A stretch of DNA of 64,000 nt from Pelecanus crispus (Eukaryota; Chordata; Aves; Pelecaniformes; Pelecanidae): contig NC_134645.1 in NCBI RefSeq assembly GCF_030463565.1, positions 193,501 to 257,500 of the forward strand. Reading direction: 5' to 3'. The stretch's first letter is position 1, and the number at the start of each line of letters is the position of its first letter. Shown in pieces: positions 1 through 12,864 of the stretch. The notes under the pieces were generated by a model. The model saw nothing but the letters and a program-made list of their open reading frames with translations, ran no database searches and was not told where the DNA came from. Made by a program: the position numbers and the translations under genes.

Positions 1-2027
1 GACACATTATTAAATCAAATGACAAAACATTTAAAGTAATTCATTCTAATAAAACTTTCTGATATTCCATAGACAATAGTGCTGTGAATTTTGTTTATAG
101 TATAACACATTAAAAACACAGAAATACAAGTTTCTATTTTCATAGGTTACCAGCAAACAGAGAAAAATGCATGCTTTCATTTCTGTTAAATTTGTAACTT
201 ACACAGGCAAGTGGAACAGCTATGCATAGAAGACTACTCTACAACAAGTTGTAAAGCAAACATACAGAAAGACTGACCTTATAGTACTTGTACAAGTATG
301 ACAAAACCATTGTAACTCATTTCAAAAGGTAACAAATGTTTTGTCTGTGGCTCCACCATTTTAACACTTCTAAGCTGACTTAATGAAAAGCTATTTTGAG
401 TAGAATCGTATTACTAGAAACAACTGATTATTTTGTTTTCTGGCTGGCTGTAAATGAACATACATTATATGTGCATTTGCACTCAGTTCCACCTACATTT
501 TCTTCCTTACGGTTAGAAGCATCACAGAATCTTCCCACTCGGTGAAAAGGAACCCAGACAGCGTCATTTGATCCCAAATCAAACAAAAGGTGCTCGTATC
601 AGTCACTTTTATTGCTGTGCTTCCTGCAGCTTTGATGCCGTGACCGCACCACAAAGTAGAAAACACATCACGCACACAGTTCAAAGAAATCTGTATGGTT
701 TCATCACAGTCTGTTTTAGAACAAGCCATTGTAGGGATTGCATTCAGCGGTCTAAGACTTTAGTAATGGTACAAAACCAAGGTTTCCATAATAGCTCCAC
801 AAAATATCAGATCTTGACTGGCTAACTGCTGGGCCATGAGATGATTTAAACACACACACCCCCTGCCCAGTTGCTGGCACTGGGGCTCTCTCCCTGCGTG
901 CCTCGGTGCTGCAAAGCTGACTACAGGGCGCAGACCTAGGCTGGCTCTGGCGGGGCTTATCAGGTCAGGGACAGCGCCACGAGAATACGACAGTTTGGGC
1001 TTGGCTCTGGAAAAGGTTGGAAGGGGCCAAAAGCGGCCCCCACGTGCAAAGAAACCGGCTGTCCTTGCACCAGCTGACTGGCTCTCGCACAGGTACACAC
1101 CTGCAAACTCGCCGCAACCGCAGGCGCACCGGTGGGCAAAGCCCTTGCAAAGAAAAGAAAGCAAAGGGAAATTTCTCAAGAGAGCCTGCACCCATCGGCA
1201 CCCGTTGCCCTTTAGTGGCGAGCAGGGGCCCAACACCTCTGAGAATTCAGCCATGTTTTTTAGTGCATAAACGGGAGCTATCAAAAAGTGCTGAGCTAAT
1301 GAAAGCCTGGTCCAAAAAACCGCTAGATGAGCCAGGGGAGGAGGAGGAGGCGTGGGGAAGTGCAGGGGCCCCTGAAACTTGTGCAACATACCTGAGGATT
1401 AACGGGTCTGTCTGCTCACCTTTTCGTTCTAGTGAAATCCTGATTTACCAGTGTAGGAATTCCCACTGCCACGCTTGTGCCAGGGTCGCAGGCAGAAGTC
1501 AGCTTCACCCTGCGGGGCTGCTCGCCGCACCCCCACGTCTGCGAGCAGGTGAAGCACGGACGGAAGAGAAGCACCAGCCCTGCCCTCCCGCGCGTCCCCG
1601 TCGGCTGAAGCTCTGACAAATGCACCAGCGACAGGAACACCTGAACCATTGCCAAACCTTACCGAGGGATTTCAGATTGCACAGGAGTCCGACAAACAGC
1701 AAAAACCCCTCCAAAATCCCCCAAACATCTTCCTAGTTTGGTTTCAGTCTTGAGAACAAGCACTCAATGTGAGGATGAACATAACCTATCATTCCTCTAG
1801 ACATCTCTTACAAATACTGCCTGCACTAAGCGCCTAGTAATGATTTCAGCTTTATAAGGACAGACAGTGAAGTCAATCAAGCTGTTCCTCAGGGGAACAT
1901 TAAGCAAAGTTTGTCCCTAAATCTTCAATGCATGGCAAAGTGCACTGCATACCAGCTCATCTCTTAGGTATGCAGATTGCTACTAGCATGTTTACGCAAC
2001 CATTTATGTACCAGATAAAACACATAC

Positions 2028-2201
2028 TTGCGAAGCTGGGATAAGAACCAAGTCAGAGACATTGTTTTTGGCATATCTCTCCCCCTCTCCCTGATAAAGG
2101 GATGCAGTACGTCTCACCAGGAAGAAATACCTTTCATCAGGAGGGCGAGAGCTGTAAAGATCAAATGAGTATTCAGGCAAACCTCCGCCTAAATGCAACC
2201 C
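2028..2201 (-). other. Possible unassigned exon, low confidence
   Basis: A 174-bp phase-0 open segment between a TTTTGCAG acceptor and a CAA/GTATGTG donor on the minus strand. A second possible acceptor (CATTTAG) would start it at 2188. The 58 encoded residues are of mixed, protein-like composition (for example SRPPDERYFFLVRRTAS). I do not recognise a family, and no partner exon was identified. It may be chance. Confidence 0.15.
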
Positions 2202-3176
2202 CTGCAAAACTTGCAAGTATCCTAATTACACCATAACCAGCTTTTTGTGATGCCATATTACTCTCATTTGCACATGCTCTCCACGGGTGCTGAATAATTA
2301 CAGAATCATACTTTGTGTCCTTCGCTCCTGTCATCCCTTTTAAAAAAAAATCCTTAAGAACAAAGTTATTCCGCAAACATCTTGCTTTGGCTTCTTTCAA
2401 GAACTTCTTGTAGTTCAAGTTCTGCGCTTGCTCATTTGACCTAAGTATTGTGCAATTTCACAATACAATTTTGAGATACAGAAATGTATGTTACACTCAG
2501 GGTTTGCCTCACCAGTGAGAATTACTGAAAGAGAAGGATTGTTTCTCAGAATCAAGGACAAGCAACTCGGCTGAGCTCTGTGCTTGACAGAATGTGGAAG
2601 CTCACTTTAAGCAAATCTTGAACATCATGCAAACCTTTTTGAAAGACTGATGCAGCACTTTATGCAATCAGCCTTTATCTTCCAATTTTTTCTTTTCTAA
2701 TCTGAAAAATCCCCAAGTCTTTAACAGCTGATGAAATACAGGCTTCCAGCTTTTTTCCCCGCCAATACGTTGTCTGTAAAAATGACTCCATCGTTGCTGT
2801 TGTATTTCCCAACAACAAGCCCTACTGTAATTCACGCTGATAGCAATGATGTGACATATTCTCCTACAAGGGAGATCTACTGACCCACCTGAAACCAGAA
2901 CAACGCAGTGGAAATAGGGAAGCATCGCATTTGCGAGTGGTGTGACCGTTTTTACTGCAGGATTTCAAGGTGGAGAACCTTGCCTGCTGTAAGCGGTAAC
3001 CACCCTGTCGTAAAGCTGGGACAATAAATGTCAGCTTCACCCAAGCATCTGCTAGCACATGACATGCGTTTTAAAGAGAGATCTTCACATTTAACCAGAG
3101 CCATTTACTGTTAAAGGGAGCTGGGGAAAACTAGGCAAAGGAAGATGACTTCCTTCATAAAAGAAGATTACTAAAA

Positions 3177-3195
3177 AATAATAATAATAATAAAA
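3177..3195. repeat. (AAT)n microsatellite
   Basis: Short run of ataataataataataa. Confidence 0.85.
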
Positions 3196-3594
3196 TCTAC
3201 TTGTTGGTATCTTATGAAATGTGAATTTTAATTATTGCAAATGGTACCTTGCGACAGTGATATTACAAACATTAGAGTGCAACAAGTATTTGCTATTTAT
3301 ATATTCCTACTCTTATAGATTCAAGAGGTGAGCATTGCAGAAACATCTTTGGGTCTCTCAGCATTCCTCAGCTTCTCTACTAATGTAAGTTACGAGAAGC
3401 ATCCAAGAAGGTCTCACCACTTCTTGTGACCACTCAAAAGGATGGTACAATGCTTTTAATGGCTTAGTCTGCTTGGTCCCTGATTCAGGAAAACCTGGCC
3501 TTAGCTTTAGGTGGGGACTGAAATTATGTTCCTAAATCTTCTGCCAGCATGGGAAAATGTTTTCTTGAACCAGGGGCTGAGCTCTTAGTGTACG

Positions 3595-3611
3595 ATAAAT
3601 AAATAAATAAA
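3595..3611. repeat. (AAAT)n microsatellite
   Basis: Four units of the tetranucleotide aaat. Confidence 0.85.
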
Positions 3612-4041
3612 ATGTATAAATACTTCAGTGCAGAATTTCCTCACCTCCTCAATGTCTCGTGCATGCTTTTTTTCCTTTTTCAAAGCTGTCTTTATGTTCA
3701 GAAAATGCAACTGGAATTTCAAATGACTAACAATAATTACAATTAGAAATATTACTGAATGCACAAAGATTAGCTGTTTAAGCTTTTGACCTGCTATATT
3801 ATAGATATGCAACTGCCATGCACCACTCACAATACCTTGCTAATACAACATGGAAACAAATAAAAACGAGTAACCATCTCTTGTGTTTATAAATAGATGT
3901 GTGTAAGACTAGCTTAAATACTGATACACTTAGCATCTTAGCAGTTGCCATGATAGGGCTTTATTCCTATGCAGATGGCAGCTGGTTACCGCAGGGCTTC
4001 ATTTTAACAGCAGTGGACGTACTAGGCAAAGTGTGTGTTTG

Positions 4042-4063
4042 TATATATATATATATATATATA
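4042..4063. repeat. (TA)11 microsatellite
   Basis: Perfect alternating TA run after gtgtgtgtttg. Confidence 0.92.
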
Positions 4064-4175
4064 AGTTGCTTGAATATAAATCTACATTCATACATTTTAA
4101 AAAAATAATGCCAAAAATCCACCAATGAATTATATGAAATTACGACCGAGTCCCTCAGTAGAAGTAGTGTAGTAC

Positions 4176-4203
4176 AGTATAGCATAGCATAGTATAGTAT
4201 AGT
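4176..4203. repeat. AGYAT pentanucleotide repeat
   Basis: Five to six units alternating agtat and agcat. Confidence 0.88.
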
Positions 4204-6639
4204 CTGGCTTCATAAAGCGTGAAAGGCCCAGGTCAGATCTATAATCACTTAATCAGATCAATTATGTTTATTGTATAATGAGTGTCTTTGCATAACCAGA
4301 ACTGAGCAGGGTTGTATCCATTTCATTCATTTTGAGGCCACTTAAGATATAAACTATCCTCATATGTGCAAATTTCCCTTCGAAGACTCTTTGAAAGGAC
4401 ATCCTATGAAAAGTCTTCCCATGTACTGTGCAATGACTGGTTATTTCAGTGGTTTGGGGCATTTTAAAGACAGACAGTAGGCTTACACTGTTTTGCAAGG
4501 ACCTCCTTGCATTTTCTCCCATCAATTTACTGGATCAAAACCTACATCCTATTTCTGCTAGCCCAGTGCATAAATTCTGTGTTAAGGAGGACACGGGTCA
4601 GCCTTCACATCCAGAGGGATTCAGCTTATGAGACAAAAAGTGGAAGCAAAATCCTGAATCCTTACAACACAAGGAGTAAGACAAAATCTTAAGGAAACAA
4701 GCAGGCAGCTATTGGGTGTACAGGGATGTCTGCTTTTGAAAAAGATTTCATGTCACGTCCCAACATTTATACAGGGTCTGCGTATCTCATCTCTATCGGA
4801 AGTCCTCCTGTACACAGCATCTTATGTCCCAGAGAGACGTGCCCTCCCAAAACAGCTGTGCTCCTACAAGTAGCTGTCCACTGAACTGCTTAAAGAAACT
4901 CCCATTGCCGTGACACTGATCAGCACGCAATCACACAAGCAGCAATGCCAGACGGCAAGCTGAGAAGAGGAGGTAAGGGTGTTTTTGCTGCAGCAGGTGG
5001 ACAAGGGTCACCACCTCTTCACCTGGCACAGCTGCAGGGAGAGCACATCTGCCTACACACTTGTGCCCTCGACGGCGGGATGGGAGGGTGCGCTCTGTAT
5101 TTGTAGATAGCATGAGGAAAACTCAAGCCCTCTTCATTCAAATGATCACAAACTACAGTATTGCACGGTTTATCTTCTCCCTTACCTTCCCCCAGCCTCA
5201 CTCCCTTCTTCCCTTACCCAACAGCTTTGTTCTCATTATTTTAGCATTTGCTAAAAAAATTACAAGATGTAATTTTAAGGCTGTAACAGCCAGGAAGGAG
5301 GTTTGCCTTCTGCTAGGGACTGCATTTGGTTTCTATAGCCACAGTGAGGCATCCTACTTAGCCATCCTATAGAAAATTAACCCTTTCTCAACAAAGGCTG
5401 CCCTCAACAAAGTGAAGTCAAGAAGTGACATGGATGCCAATATAGGACCAGGTCCTGCAAACTGTCTTTCATCTCCATAGTCCTGCCAAGGGCAATTAAT
5501 CCTATTTACACACACGTTGCACCAGGACTCAAAGTCAGGATGTAAAAGCATTTTTTGTAACATGACTTTCAACTTAATTTCAAGTGCTGGCTCAAGAGTA
5601 GTCAACAGCATCAGAGGGTCCTGGATGTCACCCTTCGTACTTCACCGTCTTTACACCTACAGATGCAGCTGCACGACCCTGGGACATGGGAGACAACTAC
5701 TGCTGTGGTATCTTAGCCTAAAGTTTGCAATGCAAAATTCTTTTTCCATTTCCTCCAAAAGCAAACTGGATCCTCAAATTCAAAAGACCCCACCCAAGCC
5801 CTGCGCACGCTTCAGAAATGCAAGAGACCACCAAATGAATTCGCTAGCGTATGGCAGGCAGAGGAACTGCCCGGCTCTCCTTTTTGCACGAGCAGGAGCT
5901 GCTGAGAGAGCGCGGCGAGAGGGGCACCCTGCCACTGGCGTGCGTTGTTAGCAGACCAGCGGGACGTCGGCCTGCGGGGTGCAGCAGAAAGCACACTGCA
6001 CAACCCCGCTGCCAGACTGCCCTGGGCTTGGGCTTGATCCAAAGCCCTTCTAGCTCAGTTAAAAAACCTTGCTTTTAACTTCAGGAAGCTCAGCATCAGG
6101 TCCTGTTTGCACAGGAGAGCTACTAACACGGGCTACTGCCTTCTCGAGAGGCATACAGGAAAGCGACAGACCACCTCAAGGCAAAAATCTATGAGGGAAA
6201 AATCTACTTTCCTAAAGAGCATCAGTAGTGAAAGCCTCAGTAGCTGACTCCCAGTGAACAGTTTATAAAACTTTTACAAAGTCTTCTAAAAGTCACTTCC
6301 CATATTTTAACCCAAGGCATGTTAGTTATGGGCTCTCATTAGAGTCATCTGCTCACTGGCTGCACAGAATTCTGCTCCCCGCCAAAATGGGAACATTTTG
6401 CTGCAGTTGCTCTCTACGGGAGCCCCCACTCTCAGACTGCATGTGCCACCTTTATTGGGCACTTCAATAAACCCTGCTGATGCCAAAGAGCTGGATTCAC
6501 TAAACCAAATCTGTCAGCAAAACACCGAAGCATGCGCTTGGCTTTCGATACATGGACCTCTGCACAACAAGGAATGTGCTTCAAGTTAAGCGGGGGCTCG
6601 GGTACTTTCTGCACCTGCAACTTAGGAGCCTCCCTGAGC

Positions 6640-6970
6640 ACAGCCTGCCCAAGCGTGCCAGGACTTGAATCAGGCCGGGGAAGAGGTGCAAATGCCCCCA
6701 GCCCCTTGCACTGGGGCGTGCATCCCCCCCGGAAGGGCAGGCAGCGTGCTCCCCCCACCCTCCCCGGGAGCAGCACTTCGGGGGGCCCCGAGACCCTGCG
6801 AGAGCTGGGCTCAGGCGTACGCCCCGCCTGCACAGCGCTGGCTGAGGGCAGCGCGGTCCCCGCATGCCCCGACAGCCTCTCCCACGATGCGCTGCCGGCC
6901 GGCGGGCACAGCTACGCCGGCTGGGACGGGCGCTGCCTGAGGCCTGGCTTTCTCGGGAACCGCACCACAG
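6640..6970. promoter_or_regulatory. CpG-rich patch downstream of SLC24A3
   Basis: This stretch is strongly GC-rich with frequent CpG (for example gcgcggtccccgc, gccggccggcggg, acgccgg) in otherwise AT-rich surroundings. Such density is typical of unmethylated promoter islands in birds. Open frames across it on both strands are a by-product of low stop frequency. No TATA box or first exon could be assigned, so a regulatory role is an inference. Confidence 0.35.
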
Positions 6971-9486
6971 GAGCTGGAGGCTGCCCAGAACGGAGACAGG
7001 TCCCGGAGGACACGAAGGACATGGGTGCGCCTGCCGTCCCACGGCTCTTTCCCTTTTAAACCTCTGAAACTCCAACACTCACTAAGTGACAGTGACTGTA
7101 TGGTAGCCATGTACCTGTACACTGATGATGGCAGCACTTTTTGATGGGAATTATTACAACAGATCTCCTTCAGAGATGTGGTGGTTTGCCACTGCTTTTT
7201 TTTTTTTTTGGACTGCTTTACTGAAATGACCCCACCAGTTGTATGTAGATCTCACTGCATGAGTGCAGAGGTCTTTATTTTTCATTGCTAATGGCAGAGT
7301 TACACATCCCTATGATTACTAAAACGGGCCTCTCTCTCCACAAGACATTTCTGCAGTTAACCCCTTCCGCAACCAAAGTCTGTTTCTACGTGCACAAAGT
7401 GAACGGAGCGCTTGTTCCCTCACCTACTCCAGCGCCTACTGGCAGGAGACAACACTGACCAGAATTAAGGTAAGATTTGGTCCTAAGGGAAATCTATGTT
7501 TGTACTATGAAAACGGAGCAAGTACCAGCCCAAGCTAGCAGGCAGTCACCAGCACCTAAGGGCAGGTGTGCGCCAGCAGCCCCCTCCTTTCATTACGGCA
7601 CGAGAGACAAAACGTCCAGCGACAGGGATTACTGCTCCAGAAATCCAAGCTCCTCGCTTTGCTTGCCAGGCGTGGCAATGGAAAAATCTCAGAGGCAAAT
7701 GCTCAGCGTTTGAGCAGATCTGTAATCAACTACAACCGTCCTCATAGGTTCAGGCATGCAATATTATGCTTTCCCTCAACTGGCAATAAAATGGTTATGT
7801 TAAATTGTTGCTGTAAAATTATCATGTTGACTTTTAGCACCATTCAAATCCTACCTGGCAGACAAAGATTATATTGACAAGATTTCTGTCAGGTTGTTTT
7901 GGTATGGAAGGTTTAAAACTCGTTCTGCAAGGCTATTAGAAAAAGTAAAATAAAAACCTATCTAAAATATACCCCGATAAAGTCATTTGAACTATATAAA
8001 TACATTACAAAATCTGTTGCTTTAAATAAATTGTGCTTTTTTAGAAGCTTTCCTGAAATTAGATGCTTCTGCCCAAACTTGGATAACTTGACCTAGATCT
8101 CAGGCTGTTTCAGGGCGGTGAACAATAGATTTCACAGCCAAATTATATCCCCTGGTGCACAATGAAACAAACTGCCATTTCTTCCCCCATTGCTTTCCCG
8201 TGAAAAAAGAAAACTTTTCCAAAAGGCGTGGATTTGTCCACACTTGAGATTGACTCTGGAGATTCAGCCAAACAAGTCAGAGCAGTTTGGGTGGAAGTAG
8301 ATGCATTTATGAAATATGCTTCAGATTTGAGGCCACTAAGTGCTAACAGCATATTCATGTAAATTCCCTTAAAGGTGCCTAGCTGTATTAAGCTATTCAT
8401 TTGTCTATTCAGATAAGAAAAGAAAAAGTTCATTCTCCTTTAAAAAACAAAGCGCAACAGTCGTTTTCAGGACTTACTGCTGCAAACACGTATGCTGATC
8501 CTACAAAGCAATCATTGGGGTTTTGCTGCTGATTTCAGTAGAGGTCAACTTGCACTCAAGTTGGTGAATACTGAAAACTCTCTTCCTTTAACTTTAAGCC
8601 TTGCATTATACTTGGTACACCCATTCAGCATACTCGAACTCTGCAGTTCCTTAAATTTGTAGCGAAGTGGCTGAGGTCTTCCAAATATTCAAACTTCCAC
8701 TGCCTTCCTTAAAAGCATGGCTTTAAGCTGATTCAGTTGAAGTTGTACAAACCTGATATGGACATTCTTACCTGGACTGAAGTCTATTTTAGACTAACTT
8801 ACAGTGGCTGCTGATCAAGTGAAACTTCATGAGTACAGGGCAGATTTAATCCAGCTAAGCATGGTCCACTGAGATTGATTTTTGAAGTATATATTTAAAC
8901 AATTTAAAGCTCCAGTGGTGCAACTTTGACATAGATAAACCTTGCATTATTGCATCTCTGTGAGCTTTATTTGAAAGGATTAGGGCTTCCAAAAAATCTT
9001 GATAAAAGAAACATTTGTCAATCAGCAGTAAGTTATGGTTTTCTAAAAAGTTATCCAACAATATTCAGTCTACATTTTATCTCACAGGTATTAATATGGT
9101 TATTTGGAAAAGGCATATAAAAATTCCTGTTCTGACAGCAGGATATTAAAATGTTACCCTCAGGTTGCTCCGCCTACATTGAACGTTGCTTTTCTAAAAC
9201 TAGATTGCTGTTCTACCCGGTTCGTTTCATCAAGAAAAAAGCCAGTGATGCATCTATCTGAATGTTAAGAATGAGCATTCCTTTTCACAAGCACTAATAT
9301 CACAAATCCAAAGCACGCTAATCAATGGATTTCAATGACACAGCTGAGGACAGAGAGCCGAAAACAAAGCAGGCAAGTAGCATCACAGGAAAAAACCCAA
9401 ATTATACCAGTGAAAATCTCCTCTCATGCACCTATTTCAGGTTGGTGTTCCTATTGCAGACACAATCTATCAAAAAGTGCAGTAAA

Positions 9487-9530
9487 TCAAAACAATAAAA
9501 AAAGGAAAAAAGAAAAAGAAAAAAAAAAAG
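9487..9530. repeat. A-rich tract
   Basis: Low-complexity A with scattered G. Confidence 0.85.
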
Positions 9531-9984
9531 GCAAGTATAAAATTCACCTTTGGTAGGGACAAAAGCAGTTTTTCCAGCGTGTCTTAAGACCTCCTCATAT
9601 CATATCCTATCACTCTGCCTTTGAACTGCTGTCAAAGGAAGGCCAGCCACATGTTGAGCAGTGTTGAAACTAGCAAGGGATTGCATATTTAAATCAGGTC
9701 AAAGTCAGAGCTGCAGTGAAGTGCTCTCCACGGAGGAAAAGGCTCTTTAATCTCCCTTTGAAATACTCATTAAGAATTGTCTGGAACCACTAGGAATGGA
9801 AACAAAAACAGTCGACTGGTCCGAAGACCAGAGCAGCCTCAGACGTGAAGGTGACCCTTGCTTTCAGAAGAATAAAAATGCAAATGAATCACAGTCGTAC
9901 TCAAAAAACCCAGCCCAACCTGGCTTCACCCTTGCTTTCCCCCAGCCCCCCAAACCCTGGGCCCCTCCACAGCCCCTTTGTGCC

Positions 9985-10195
9985 TCAGCTCCCCCCTTCC
10001 CCCCAGCCCCGTCCCACCCCACGCCTCCAGCGGCTCTGCCGGCCCAGCCGCCGCGCGGGGCAGCTGCCCTCGACGGGCTCCCGCGGCCCTGCATCCCAGC
10101 GATGGCCCGTGGGCTTGGGCAGCAACGGGCGCTGCAGAGCTGCTCACCGCGAAACCGGAGCCGGGTGCTGGCTGTCCCCCCGTGCACAGCAGGCA
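9985..10195. promoter_or_regulatory. CpG-rich patch near the probable 3' end of SLC24A3
   Basis: About 200 bp rich in C, G and CpG (gccgccgcgcgggg, ctcgacgggctcccgcgg, ccgcgaaaccggagccggg), flanked by AT-rich DNA. It could be a small CpG island or an unmethylated element. The 174- and 126-residue open frames over it are Pro/Ala-rich, have no family match and overlap each other on opposite strands, so I do not call them genes. Confidence 0.3.
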
Positions 10196-10701
10196 GCTTC
10201 CAGAATCTAACGGCGGGAGGAGAGAACCCCTCAGACTCTCAGTCCTCTGCTTGGCTCGGTAAAGTAAAGCTATTAATACGCACTGCATTTGAATATAACT
10301 GTCCATCTGAGTTTTGGTGATGTCGTACAGGAAGGATGCTAAAAATTGCTCAAGTTTTTTGCTTTGGGGGCTTTTCCACAGGCTTTGATTATGCTAACAA
10401 ACTTGAGAAGCTCTCTCTTTTGGAGACAAAAACAAGAATGCACACATTCAGTTGGTCTGTCCTGTTCCAAACCAGGTCCGCACTGGTTGATTTGGTTGCA
10501 AATTGTAAGCACATCTCACTGAAACTGTCAATATAGGAAGTGCTTATCAATTCATATATGGCACAGATAATGGCAGTTCAATGTACCTTTTGCTTCTGCT
10601 TAGAACAAACAACTTGCAGAATATTCTTGCACAACACACAAGTGTCAAAACAAGGTATTTCAGGTTTTACACACAATGCAAAGCTATGATATACTACAGT
10701 A

Positions 10702-10707
10702 TTTAAT
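10702..10707 (-). terminator. Candidate poly(A) signal ATTAAA for SLC24A3
   Basis: ATTAAA on the minus strand, with a TG-rich element (TTGTGTGT) about 30 nt downstream, as cleavage sites usually have. The assignment is weak because other hexamers exist further downstream and no transcript data can be seen. Confidence 0.25.
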
Positions 10708-12754
10708 GCACACCGATAGGAAAAGTTCCTAAAAAATACTCATGCAGTTTTTGTGCCACGGGATAGGTAATGGCTATTTCGTAGAAATAGATCCAACTGG
10801 CTCCATTGGAGCAGCAGTATAAATATTCAAAATAGAAGTAATAATAGGCCCTGATGTGAAACTTCTCTTTTTTTTTTTTTTTCCTTCCCCAAATCCATCC
10901 CTTCTGTCAGCAAGGAAACACTCTGCTTAGGAGCAACTGCATCTTGCTACAAGAGTATAGCTGTGTGTTTGTGGGGTGGATTTTAGTGAAATGTGCCACG
11001 TTGTTGCTAACATCGTTTGATTTAAGGAAGTATTTTAGGCATTTTAGTGGTTATTATTATTATTAATCTCCTTAACAATAACAAAAAAAGAAACAACAGC
11101 AACAAAAAAACCAACAACGGGAAGGTACAGCGGGCTTCCTAACGCAAGAGGACTTCCAGCGGGCATAGTTACGAGAAGGCTGCTCAAACAACAGGCTGCA
11201 TAGCTCAACAAGTAGCAACACAATTGTTTCCCAGAACGAAAAATGACGACGCAGGCATGTCATTGACTCTCTCTACCGCCTGTCCCTGGACCCTTCCTTC
11301 TTCTTGCCAGGGATCCACAAGCACACTTTGTTCACTGAGGCCAGCGGTACACGGCTTTTTCCACTGGACCCCCTCGCCACACACAGTGCAACGGCTGCCA
11401 GTGCCTCCACACATTTAGTGTAACAAAGAAAGAAAATCAGGTGCTGAGCTGAACAGAAACCACAGGGTGTAAATATTTTCATTTGCAACATTTTGCCCAA
11501 ACAAAACTAAACTGAAAAAAATCACTTCCAAAAGTGCAAATGAAATAAAAATTGGCTTTCTGTCTGTTAAATGGGGCGCTCTCTTTTCTTTTTTTTTTTT
11601 TTAAATTGGAGGGGTTTTTTCCTGCTATAGTTTAGCGTTTGGTGTTTTGGGGTTTTTTTCCTTTCTTTCTTTTAGGTAGGGTTTGCTGTGCATTTACTAC
11701 CAATATTTGCCACTGTTTGTACCATAGACAAAAACATTCACCTAGCTGGTAGTATCTTAATACATTTCATAGTAGAACATATACAAGAAAGAGGAAAAAA
11801 CATACCAAATGAATCATAAGTGATCAGTGCAGAATCAGAAGTAAATACAAGAGCCAGCACTGGCAAGAATCCACAGTATCAATACATACAAATGAAGCTG
11901 TGATGGTGTTTCTCATGGGGTGGAATCTGCCTGCATGTTAATACAGAATTATACAAAATCTAGCAGGAATATTGGAACAATGAATAGCTAAACTTTCACA
12001 ATAACTTAAGAACGGTGAACGAGTCTGCATTGAAGATATTCCACATTTTAAAAAGTGCCATCTCTCTCTCTGTGTCTTCCTCCCTCCCAAAGGAGGGGTG
12101 ATGAATCCACATGATCTGTTATCAGGCAAGTTCAACTGCTTAAGACGACAAATATCTGGCCAGGTCCAGTGTATTCTTTAAAGAGTGGCAAATTATGACT
12201 TCAGTAACTATGTCTGTGCAAAATATGCCTCTTTCCTTTTAAAGAAACCAGTGTCTGTAACTCATTTAGAAAAGTTCCGATGTACGTCTGTCCTTCTCAG
12301 AACAAATAAGACATGAACTATTGAATCCCCCCAAAACAAGAAATCTGATGAAGCAGAGAAAGTTCTGACCTTCTATCTCCACATGCAGATCATTAAAAAC
12401 CAGGATACTTCCGTGGTAGCCCTCCTGGGCTGGCGATCAAACTATTGCTTGGAAATACCATAAACACCCTAGTAATAAAACTCCAACATTAGTAGTAAAA
12501 TGGTAGCAGTGTTTACCCTTTGAATCCACGTTTACCTTGCATTCCTCATCACCCCTGTACAAGATTCATTATTTATGGTAAAAAGTCATCATCTGTTTGC
12601 TTGATGATCTTCTTTTAATACGCAGTAAATCCATTCATACGCCAGGTACCTTGACTTGTATTCCCATATTACACCGCCCTGTGACCTTTGGATTGTTACA
12701 GGAGACCCAGCTCTCAGAAGGAGAAGCTGCAAGAGAGGATGTTGATCTCTGGCA

Positions 12755-12864
12755 ATTAAAAAAAAAAAAAACAAAAAACCAAAAACACCCCCCTCCCCCA
12801 AAACCCAAAACTAAAAAAAAAAAAAAAAAAAAATAAATTCAAACAAAAAACCAACCAAAAAAAA
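12755..12864. repeat. A/C low-complexity tract in the probable 3' UTR
   Basis: About 110 bp of A runs with C clusters, including A21 near 12813-12833. In the minus-strand transcript this would read as a U-rich tract with G clusters. Confidence 0.88.

Larger units (their letters stand above)
1..10679. other. Sequence downstream of SLC24A3, no recognised gene
   Basis: No exon of a known protein was recognised on either strand. The open frames here are short or sit in GC-rich patches where stops are rare. In human the next gene downstream is RIN2; the RIN2 protein segments I can recall were not found. The stretch holds GC/CpG-rich patches near 0.88-1.6, 6.6-7.0 and 10.0-10.2 kb, a few microsatellites, and one possible but unassigned exon at 2028-2201. 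Confidence 0.6.

Noticed and set aside
760..1616. 209-residue minus and 199-residue plus frames
   Set aside because: They overlap in opposite directions, are rich in basic residues and Pro, match no family and lack clear splice context.
6432..7137. Overlapping 91-175-residue frames on both strands
   Set aside because: Pro/Ala/Arg-rich translations in a CpG-dense patch, with no family resemblance and several competing frames.
9796..10320. 174-residue plus-strand frame and 126-residue minus-strand frame
   Set aside because: Low-complexity Pro/Ala-rich products of GC-rich DNA; no homologue recognised.
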